Notes under the pieces: generated by a model
The model's database searches: none
What the model was told of the DNA's origin: nothing
What the model saw: only the letters and a program-made list of their open reading frames with translations
Made by a program: the position numbers and the translations under genes
Shown here: positions 24,857 through 31,569 of the stretch, piece after piece
Numbering within the stretch: position 1 is the first letter of the stretch
Layout of the letters: each line of letters begins with the position of its first letter
DNA from: DTU098 sp964498525
GTDB lineage: Bacteria; Bacillota; Desulfotomaculia; Desulfotomaculales; Pelotomaculaceae
Reading direction: 5' to 3'
Length of the DNA: 64,000 nucleotides
Assembly: GCA_964498525.1 (NCBI GenBank)
Contig: CAZCGU010000001.1
Span: forward strand, 124,001-188,000

Positions 24857-25627
24857 ATGAGCAGCAGGTTGGTTGATATGAACCTGCCCCGCTTTCCGTT
24901 GCTAAAGGATCCCGAAATTAAAGAATTGCTCAAAAAGGCCAAGGCGGGAGATGGTTTAGCCAGGGACAAGCTGGTTAATTGCAACTTAAAACTGGTCTTT
25001 AATCTTGTTAAAAGATTTCATAACCGCGGCTATGAATTGGAAGATCTTTTCCAGATTGGTTGCATCGGTCTGATGAAGGCTATTGACAAGTTTGACCTTA
25101 ATTACGATGTAAGGTTTTCTACCTACGCCGTACCCATGATTGTTGGTGAAATCCGTAGATTCTTAAGGGATGACAATCCTGTTAAGGTCAGCCGCTCGGT
25201 CAAGGAACTGGCTTATAAGATCCAGCAGGTCAGGGAAATACTCACGGCGCGCCTGGGCAGGGAACCATCTGTGGGTGAAATAGCCGCAGAACTCTCCTTA
25301 AACCGGGAGGAAGTCGTGAATGCCCTGGAAGCTGCCCAGGCCCCTACTTCAATTTACGAAACCCTGCATCAAGACGATGGCGATCCGATTTACCTTCTCG
25401 ATCAACTAAAAGGCGAAGAGGGTGATCTTCCCTGGCTGGAAAGAATCTCAGTTAACGAGCTCTTACAAAAGCTGCCGGAAAGGGACCGCTTAATTATTGC
25501 CTGGCGATTTTTTGAGGATAGAACCCAGTCGGATATCGCTGCCAGGCTTGGGCTGTCCCAGGTCCAGGTGTCCCGCCTGGAAAGACAGGCCTTGCTTAAA
25601 CTAAAAGCGCTGCTGGAAAACGGTTAA
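24857..25627 (+). CDS. sigF: Forespore RNA polymerase sigma factor SigF (SpoIIAC)
   Basis: A 256-residue sigma-70 family factor. Region 2 is visible in KLVFNLVKRFHNRGYELEDL and FQIGCIGLMKAIDKFD, with VRFSTYAVPMIVGEIRRFLR; region 3 around RSVKELAYKIQQ; region 4 with ERDRLIIAWRFFEDRTQSDI and the recognition helix LSQVQVSRLERQA. ATG at 24857 is chosen because AGGAG (24843-24847) abuts the ATG at 24848 and is correctly spaced only for the second one. SigF directs the first forespore genes; dacF and gerW in this window carry matching promoters. Confidence 0.96.
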   Translation: MSSRLVDMNLPRFPLLKDPEIKELLKKAKAGDGLARDKLVNCNLKLVFNLVKRFHNRGYELEDLFQIGCIGLMKAIDKFDLNYDVRFSTYAVPMIVGEIRRFLRDDNPVKVSRSVKELAYKIQQVREILTARLGREPSVGEIAAELSLNREEVVNALEAAQAPTSIYETLHQDDGDPIYLLDQLKGEEGDLPWLERISVNELLQKLPERDRLIIAWRFFEDRTQSDIAARLGLSQVQVSRLERQALLKLKALLENG

Positions 25628-25632
25628 ACCCA

Positions 25633-25655
25633 AAGCCCCGGAAGGGCTTTTATTT
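25633..25655 (+). terminator. Terminator of the spoIIA operon
   Basis: AAGCCC (25633-25638) and GGGCTT (25644-25649) around a five-base loop, followed by TTATTTTTATA. Confidence 0.6.
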
Positions 25656-25672
25656 TTATAGAAGAGAAATTG

Positions 25673-25702
25673 GTATAAAAAACCGGCCCGGGTAACATAA
25701 TA
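25673..25702 (+). promoter_or_regulatory. Near-perfect SigG-type promoter for the dodecin gene
   Basis: GTATA (25673-25677), 18-base spacer, CATAATA (25696-25702): exact fit to GHATR-N18-CATWHTA. It lies between the spoIIA terminator and the dodecin GTG (25736), leaving a leader of about 27 bases. Confidence 0.7.
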
Positions 25703-25735
25703 AAAACACTTGAAGATCAAAGGAGGGTAATTGGG

Positions 25736-25930
25736 GTGCACGTAAAAGTATCTGAACTTGTGGGGGGATCCCCGGATAGCTGGAAGGGCGCCGTGCAGTC
25801 GGCCATTACAGAGGCTTCACAATCAATGAAGAACATTGTTGCTGTAGAGATTGTTAATTTCACAGCCAACGTGGAGAACGGGCGACTGGTGGAATATAAA
25901 GCAAACGTTAAAATCGCCCATACGGGATGA
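25736..25930 (+). CDS. Dodecin (flavin-binding protein)
   Basis: A 64-residue protein with the dodecin beta-alpha-beta-beta pattern: VKVSELVGGSPDSWKGAVQS, a helix to about residue 30, VEIVNFTANVENGRLVEYK, VKIAH. Dodecins form 12-subunit hollow spheres that store or sequester flavins (or other aromatic cofactors); the stacking tryptophan-like position is not certain here, with the only Trp in the helix start. GTG at 25736 follows AAAGGAGGG. The gene is monocistronic, with its own forespore-type promoter and a perfect terminator. That suggests storage of flavin in the forming spore (inference). Confidence 0.88.
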   Translation: MHVKVSELVGGSPDSWKGAVQSAITEASQSMKNIVAVEIVNFTANVENGRLVEYKANVKIAHTG

Positions 25931-25938
25931 GCCGAAGG

Positions 25939-25967
25939 AAAGGACACCTTAAGGTGTCCTTTCTTTA
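25939..25967 (+). terminator. Terminator after dodecin
   Basis: A perfect 24-base palindrome (25939-25962; AAAGGACACCTT and its complement) followed by CTTTAT. Very stable hairpin with a TTAA centre. Confidence 0.8.
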
Positions 25968-26101
25968 TGGCCACAGACCAATAGGTATGAACTGCATAAT
26001 GTCCTGCGGGCAGGGAAAGGATAAAACCCGGGTTGGCTGATACCGGTGGTACAAAATAAGGCGTACCCAAAACCAACTCCTTAAAGGGGGTTTGCTAACA
26101 A

Positions 26102-26683
26102 TTGGAAGAGAATCCTGACCAAAAGCGTAAAGTTATCCTTGTCACAGATGGAGACCGGATTGCCCAAAAAGCGGTAGAAACCGCCGCCCGTAATGTCGGG
26201 GTTCGCTGTATCTCCCGTTCTGCCGGCAATCCCACCAGGCAATCCGGCCAGGAACTGGTTAAATTGATCAAAGATGCGCCCCTGGACCCGGTGGTTGTAA
26301 TGCTGGATGACAGGGGCTTTAGCGGCCCCGGAAGGGGAGAGTCCGCCCTGGCCTATATTGCCGGACACCCCGATATCCAGGTTCTCGGCATCCTGGCAGT
26401 GGCCTCCAACACAGATCAAGTCAGCGGTTGCAGGGTGGACGCATCGGTTTCCAAAACCGGTCAGGTAATCGAAGGTTCGGTTAACAAATGGGGACTGCCA
26501 GAAGAGGATCCTTTGCAGGGTGATACAGTGGAGGTTATCGACGGATTGAATGTCCCTCTGGTTATCGGCATCGGCGATATCGGCAAAATGGATCGGGCCG
26601 ACGCAGCCGAAAAAGGGGCGCCGCTGACAACAAAAGCCTTTCAAACCATTCTGGAAAAAAGCGGTTTTAATGTGGTGGGGTAA
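26102..26683 (+). CDS. spoVAE: Stage V sporulation protein AE (SpoVAE1-type)
   Basis: A 193-residue soluble protein with the family-defining KRKVILVTDGDRIAQKAVE near the start and CISRSAGNPT, VVMLDDRGFSGPGRGE and VEVIDGLNVPLVIGIGDIGKM later. The family (often called SpoVAEa/SpoVAE1) is part of the spoVA locus involved in dipicolinic acid handling in spores; its exact function is unknown. TTG at 26102 follows AAAGGGGG. In B. subtilis the spoVA operon follows the spoIIA operon; here only this member is found, without spoVAC, spoVAD or spoVAEb beside it. Confidence 0.8.
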   Translation: MEENPDQKRKVILVTDGDRIAQKAVETAARNVGVRCISRSAGNPTRQSGQELVKLIKDAPLDPVVVMLDDRGFSGPGRGESALAYIAGHPDIQVLGILAVASNTDQVSGCRVDASVSKTGQVIEGSVNKWGLPEEDPLQGDTVEVIDGLNVPLVIGIGDIGKMDRADAAEKGAPLTTKAFQTILEKSGFNVVG

Positions 26684-26861
26684 AAAAACCCCGGCAAACC
26701 CAGGATAATAAAATCAACCCCGGACCGAAGAAAAGTATTAAGAACCACATAAAGGACCGGTGAAATACGGGCCCTGGAAGTCCGCCGCGGAAAAGGAAAG
26801 CGGTTAGGAACACTGACTTTTGCCCATAATACCAGTAACCGTTCGGCAAGGAGCGATGCTA

Positions 26862-27860
26862 ATGCCAGTTAAAGTAGGGATCCCCAGGGCCCTCCTCTAT
26901 TACTATTACTACCCTTTATGGAAATCTTTTTTTGAAGGGTTGGGCGCCCGGGTGGTCCTGTCATCCCCCTCAACAAAAAAAATTCTAACCGAGGGGTTAA
27001 AATCCGCCGTGGATGAAATCTGCCTGCCGGTAAAACTGACCTTCGGCCATGTTCTGGATTTGGCTGATAAGGCAGATTTAATTTTTTTGCCAAGGTTAAT
27101 AAGTATCAAAAAAAAAGAATATATTTGTCCTAAATTTTTAGGGCTTCCCGACATGGTCCGCCGGCTGGCGGGGATCCCCCCGTTAATTGATGTCAACATT
27201 AACAGGTATAAGGGCAATAATGAGATCTGTCTGGCAGCTAAGGAAGTGGGGCGGCTTTTTACCTCCAACAGCTTTAAAATCTGGCGGGCTTACCGCAATT
27301 CGCTTAAAGTGCAAAAGCATTATTTCAGGCTCCTGCAACTTGGCCTGCTGCCCGCCGACGCCCTGGCTGTCCTGGAAAACAGGGTCAAAAACGAGCCCTT
27401 GCCGGACCCGGGAGAAATCACTGTAGCCCTCCTGGGACACCCCTACAACATCCACGACCCCTTCATCAGCATGAACATTGTCGGACGGCTAAAAACCATG
27501 GGCGCAAATGTGAAAACTGCTGAAAATTTGCCCGGGAAAACAGTAAGAAGCTATGCTGCCGGGCTGCCAAAAAAACTTTTCTGGACCCTGGGCATGCGCA
27601 TGATGGGAGCCGCCCTGCATTATCTGGACCGTTCCGATATAAATGGAATGATCCACGTGACTGCTTTCGGTTGCGGTCCCGACTCCATGACCGGGGAGCT
27701 TATTGAGCGCAGGGCGCGCGCCTCGGGTATGCCCTTTCTCAACTTGACCCTGGACGAACACACAGGAGAGGCGGGAGTTATTACCAGGCTGGAGGCTTTT
27801 TTAGATATGGTCCGCTGGAGGATGGCGGGGACTTCCCCCTGTTATCCAACTTACCTTTGA
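26862..27860 (+). CDS. HgdB-like acyl-CoA dehydratase activase-related protein (DUF2229 type), first copy
   Basis: A 332-residue protein starting VKVGIPRALLYYYYYPLWK, the usual opening of activase-related (DUF2229/HgdB-like) proteins. SAVDEICLPVKLTFGHVLDL carries a conserved cysteine; later FGCGPDSMTGE and LTLDEHTGEAGVITRLEAF are typical of 2-hydroxyglutaryl-CoA dehydratase D-component-like proteins. ATG at 26862 has AAGGAG eight bases upstream. The reaction is unknown: true dehydratases need two different large subunits with 4Fe-4S clusters plus an activase, and this three-gene set has two HgdB-like proteins plus an activase. Followed 11 bases later by a paralogue. Confidence 0.78.
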   Translation: MPVKVGIPRALLYYYYYPLWKSFFEGLGARVVLSSPSTKKILTEGLKSAVDEICLPVKLTFGHVLDLADKADLIFLPRLISIKKKEYICPKFLGLPDMVRRLAGIPPLIDVNINRYKGNNEICLAAKEVGRLFTSNSFKIWRAYRNSLKVQKHYFRLLQLGLLPADALAVLENRVKNEPLPDPGEITVALLGHPYNIHDPFISMNIVGRLKTMGANVKTAENLPGKTVRSYAAGLPKKLFWTLGMRMMGAALHYLDRSDINGMIHVTAFGCGPDSMTGELIERRARASGMPFLNLTLDEHTGEAGVITRLEAFLDMVRWRMAGTSPCYPTYL

Positions 27861-27871
27861 GGGGGCTTTTC

Positions 27872-28966
27872 ATGCGCGTAACCTTTCCCCATATGGGCAA
27901 TCTACATATTCCTTTGAAGGCCATATTCAGGACCCTGGACGTGGAAGTGGCGGTACCGCCTCCCACCAGCAAAAGAACCCTGACCCTGGGGTCAAAATAC
28001 GGCCCTGAGTTCGCCTGCCTGCCCTTAAAACTAAATCTCGGAAATTTTATCGAAGCTTCCGAATTGGGGGCTGATACCGTTGTCATGGCCGGAGGCTGCG
28101 GCCCCTGCCGTTTTGGCTATTACGCCCAGATTGAAAAGGCAATTTTAAAGGACCTGGGTTACGATCTGCAATTTATTGTATTCGAACCCCCGGAAAGCCA
28201 CATCTTTGAATTGCCGGCAAAAATCAGGCAAATCGCCGGCCGCAATTCCTGGTGGCGGATTGTTCAGGCCATCCGCTTCGGCTACCAGAAAGCTCTGGCT
28301 GTGGATGAAACCGAAAAGTCGGCCCTGTTTATCCGGCCCAGGGAAAAGATACCCGGCTCCACGGATGAAGCCTACCGCAGGTCCCTGGACCTGATCGACT
28401 GCGCCTCTTCCCCCGGAGAACTTGCGGCTGCCCGGAAAAATGCCCGCGAGATTATGGACCGGGTGGCCCGGGACCCCAAACAGCCGGTTTTAAAAGTAGG
28501 GTTTGTAGGGGAAATTTATACGCTTTTGGAACCCTTCGCCAACCTGGATCTGGAAAGGCATCTGGGCAGGCTGGGCGTTGAGGTGGATCGCTCCATCTAT
28601 TTAAGCGACTGGGTCAATGAGCATCTTTTTCACGGGCTGGTCAGGGGAACTGCAACAGGCAAAAAAGCCCGTTCTGCTTCCTCTCCTTACCTGCGGCATT
28701 TTGTCGGCGGTCACGGCCAGGAAACAATCGGGGAAGCAGTTTTATACGCCCGGGGCGGATATGACGGCGTTATCCAGGTCTATCCCTTTACCTGTATGCC
28801 CGAAATCATAGCCCAGAGTATTTTGCCGGACGTCGGCAGGGATTACGACACCCATTCCCTGACCTTTATTATGGACGAGAACACCGGTGAAGCCGGTATG
28901 GTTACCCGTCTGGAGGCTTTTACGGACTTATTGGCACGCAAAAAGGAAATGAAGGAGGCCCTTTGA
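27872..28966 (+). CDS. HgdB-like acyl-CoA dehydratase activase-related protein, second copy
   Basis: A 364-residue relative of the preceding gene. Cysteine motifs ACLPLKLNLGNFIEA, AGGCGPCRFGYYAQIE and VYPFTCMPEI suggest iron-sulfur ligands; the C-terminal IMDENTGEAGMVTRLEAFTD repeats the theme of the first copy. ATG at 27872 follows GAGGGGG; a TTG at 27857 overlapping the previous stop is less well placed. The pair plus the activase looks like one enzyme complex of unknown substrate. Confidence 0.78.
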   Translation: MRVTFPHMGNLHIPLKAIFRTLDVEVAVPPPTSKRTLTLGSKYGPEFACLPLKLNLGNFIEASELGADTVVMAGGCGPCRFGYYAQIEKAILKDLGYDLQFIVFEPPESHIFELPAKIRQIAGRNSWWRIVQAIRFGYQKALAVDETEKSALFIRPREKIPGSTDEAYRRSLDLIDCASSPGELAAARKNAREIMDRVARDPKQPVLKVGFVGEIYTLLEPFANLDLERHLGRLGVEVDRSIYLSDWVNEHLFHGLVRGTATGKKARSASSPYLRHFVGGHGQETIGEAVLYARGGYDGVIQVYPFTCMPEIIAQSILPDVGRDYDTHSLTFIMDENTGEAGMVTRLEAFTDLLARKKEMKEAL

Positions 28967-28968
28967 CT

Positions 28969-29946
28969 ATGATCGGCTATTTAGGAATTGATGTGGGTTC
29001 AGTCAGCACCAACCTCGTTTTTTTTGACGAAGGCGGGGTTATCCGGGAAACCATTTATTTAAGGACCCGGGGAAAGCCCATTGATATGGTCCAAAGGGGG
29101 CTCGGGGAACTGGGTAAAAAACTGCCTGTAGGCGCTAAAATAAGAGGCGCCGGGGCCACCGGAAGCGGCAGGCATCTTACCGGCGTTATCGTGGGAGCTG
29201 ATGCCGTAAAAAATGAAATTACCGCCCATGCGGTGGCCTCCTCCTTGCTTGTTCCCGGGGTACAGTCCATCCTGGAAATAGGCGGGCAGGATTCTAAAAT
29301 TATTATTCTAAGGAATGGTGTTGTTTCTGACTTTGCCATGAACACCGTTTGCGCTGCGGGAACTGGTTCTTTTCTGGACCAACAGGCAGTCCGGTTGGGT
29401 ATCCCCATAGAAAAGTTCGGAGAGCTTGCTTTAAAGGCCAAATCTCCGGTGCGGATTGCCGGAAGGTGCGCTGTCTTTGCGGAATCCGACATGATCCACA
29501 AACAACAAATGGGCTGCAGCCTGCCGGACATCCTGGCCGGCCTTTGCGGCGCCCTGGTCCGGAACTATTTGAATAATGTCGGCAAAGGCAAAGAAATCCT
29601 CGCTCCGGTGGTATTCCAGGGCGGTGTTGCAGCCAACGCCGGCATGGTCAGAGCCTTTGAAGAGGCCCTGGGGCTGAAGGTTCAGGTGCCGCCCTATTTC
29701 GATGTCATGGGTGCGGTGGGGGCAGCCCTTCTGGCCCGGGAAGCTGTAGCCAGAAAAGGCAGCAGTTCCTTTAAAGGTTTCGGGGTGTCGGAAGCGGAAT
29801 ATAAAACAGGGAGTTTTGAGTGCACCGGCTGCGCCAATCTGTGTGAAGTTGTGGAAGTCTGCGAGAATCAAAAAATTATTGCCCGCTGGGGTGACCGCTG
29901 CAGTAAGTGGAGTAACGCTCTGACCAGCGAGGAAAAAATAAGTTAA
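28969..29946 (+). CDS. HgdC/BadF-type acyl-CoA dehydratase activase (ATP-dependent electron donor)
   Basis: A 325-residue ASKHA-fold ATPase. Phosphate motifs: YLGIDVGSVSTNLVFFD at the start, IGGQDSKI (about 105), the cluster cysteines in VCAAGTGSFLDQQA (about 126) and GRCAVFAESDMIHKQ (about 165), and GGVAANAGMVRA near 223. In relatives a 4Fe-4S cluster bridges the dimer and ATP hydrolysis drives an electron to the dehydratase. The C-terminus adds a cysteine-rich tail (FECTGCANLCEVVEVCENQ, then DRCSKW). ATG at 28969 follows AAGGAGG by ten bases; TTG at 28963 is an alternative. Confidence 0.88.
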   Translation: MIGYLGIDVGSVSTNLVFFDEGGVIRETIYLRTRGKPIDMVQRGLGELGKKLPVGAKIRGAGATGSGRHLTGVIVGADAVKNEITAHAVASSLLVPGVQSILEIGGQDSKIIILRNGVVSDFAMNTVCAAGTGSFLDQQAVRLGIPIEKFGELALKAKSPVRIAGRCAVFAESDMIHKQQMGCSLPDILAGLCGALVRNYLNNVGKGKEILAPVVFQGGVAANAGMVRAFEEALGLKVQVPPYFDVMGAVGAALLAREAVARKGSSSFKGFGVSEAEYKTGSFECTGCANLCEVVEVCENQKIIARWGDRCSKWSNALTSEEKIS

Positions 29947-30084
29947 AGCATAGAAAACTGTCCAGAACCTGTCCACAAACATTTTGTTTTGTTTTTATGA
30001 TCTTGCTTTTGACGGGCCTTTTAAGTTAGAATGTCAATGATTGTTTCAAATCAACTAATGAGAAGAGAGGAGCCATGAGAAGAG

Positions 30085-31440
30085 ATGAGTGAGACCAAAG
30101 TTATACTCACCGAAAAGGAAATGCCCCGGGCCTGGTACAATATCCAGGCGGACCTGCCCAACCTGCCCAATCCCCCGTTGCATCCGGCCACAAAGGAGCC
30201 CATCAGGCCGGAAGATCTGTCGCCGATATTTCCCATGGGTTTAATCAGGCAGGAGTTAAGCGTTGAGCGGTGGGTAGAGATACCCGAAGAAGTGCTGGAA
30301 ATTTACCGGCTCTGGAGGCCCTCCCCGCTTTGCAGGGCGCGCCGCCTGGAGAAAGCCCTGGATACGACGGCTAAAATCTACTACAAGTATGAGGGTGTCA
30401 GCCCGGCCGGCAGCCACAAGTTGAACACCGCCGTACCCCAGGCCTACTACAATAAAATGGAAGGGATTAAGCGGCTCGCCACTGAAACCGGGGCCGGTCA
30501 GTGGGGTGTTGCCCTCTCCCAGGCCTGCAATTTTTTTGGCATGGAATGTACGGTCTATATGGTTAATGTCAGTTATCACCAAAAGCCCTACCGCCGCTCC
30601 ATGATGCATGTTTACGGCTCCGAGGTCATTGCCAGCCCCAGCGATCGGACCAGTTCAGGCAGGCAAATTCTTAAGGCTTATCCCGAGTCCCCGGGAAGCC
30701 TGGGGGTTGCCATCAGTGAGGCCGTAGAAGACGCGGCCGGCCGCGGGGATACGAATTATGCTCTGGGCAGTGTTTTAAACCATGTTCTTCTGCATCAAAC
30801 CATTATCGGCCTGGAGGCCAAGGAACAGTTAGCCAAAATTGACGCCTATCCCGATGTGGTCATCGCCTGTTGCGGCGGCGGCAGCAATTTTGGGGGAATA
30901 GCCTTTCCCTTTGCCTGCGACAAGATTGTACAGGGGAACAGGGTCAGGCTGCTGGCCGTCGAGCCCACCGCCTGTCCCACGTTGACCCGGGGTCATTTTG
31001 GCTACGATTACGGCGATGTGGCCGGGTTAACCCCGCTTCTGCAAATGTTTACCCTGGGCAGTGAATTTATGCCCCCGGGTATTCATGCCGGCGGCCTGCG
31101 CTACCACGGCGAATCGCCCCTGGTAAGCCGCCTGGTCCATGATGGATTTGCAGAAGCGGTGGCCTACGGCCAAACTGCGGTATTTGAATCAGGCGTCCTC
31201 TTTGCCAGATGCGAGGGGATAATCCCCGCCCCCGAGTCTTCCCACGCCATTCACGCGGCAGTCAAGGAAGCGCTGGAAGCCCGGGAGGCCGGCGAAACCA
31301 GGACTATCCTGTTCAACCTGAGCGGTCACGGACTGCTGGATCTTCCTTCTTACGACGTTTATCTGGAAGGAAACCTGGTGGATCTGCCCCTGCATGAAGA
31401 AAGCCTGAAAAAGTCATTGGAACACCTGCCCAAATTATAA
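30085..31440 (+). CDS. trpB: Tryptophan synthase beta chain, TrpB2 type
   Basis: A 451-residue PLP enzyme that joins indole and serine. The longer N-terminal region (EMPRAWYNIQADLPNLPNPP) and overall length define the TrpB2 class. PLP lysine lies in GSHKLNTAV (about 112), ETGAGQWG (about 133) and the phosphate loop CCGGGSNFGG (about 255). It stands alone without trpA or other trp genes; stand-alone TrpB2 often acts as an indole scavenger. ATG at 30085 follows AGAGGAGCC. A TTGCTT-18-TAGAAT promoter (30003-30032) is possible. A strong terminator follows. Confidence 0.93.
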   Translation: MSETKVILTEKEMPRAWYNIQADLPNLPNPPLHPATKEPIRPEDLSPIFPMGLIRQELSVERWVEIPEEVLEIYRLWRPSPLCRARRLEKALDTTAKIYYKYEGVSPAGSHKLNTAVPQAYYNKMEGIKRLATETGAGQWGVALSQACNFFGMECTVYMVNVSYHQKPYRRSMMHVYGSEVIASPSDRTSSGRQILKAYPESPGSLGVAISEAVEDAAGRGDTNYALGSVLNHVLLHQTIIGLEAKEQLAKIDAYPDVVIACCGGGSNFGGIAFPFACDKIVQGNRVRLLAVEPTACPTLTRGHFGYDYGDVAGLTPLLQMFTLGSEFMPPGIHAGGLRYHGESPLVSRLVHDGFAEAVAYGQTAVFESGVLFARCEGIIPAPESSHAIHAAVKEALEAREAGETRTILFNLSGHGLLDLPSYDVYLEGNLVDLPLHEESLKKSLEHLPKL

Positions 31441-31481
31441 ATATCAACCAATAGGAGTTAACGATTCCTGAAACTAGCTTG

Positions 31482-31504
31482 AGCGCCCAAAGGGGCGCTT
31501 TTTT
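31482..31504 (+). terminator. Terminator after trpB
   Basis: AGCGCCC (31482-31488) and GGGCGCT (31493-31499) with a short loop, then TTTTTT. Confidence 0.75.
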
Positions 31505-31569
31505 ACCATTGGTTGGTGTGATATAATATAACTCATATTTTGGTTAAACTCTTTCTTAAGGAGCGAGCC

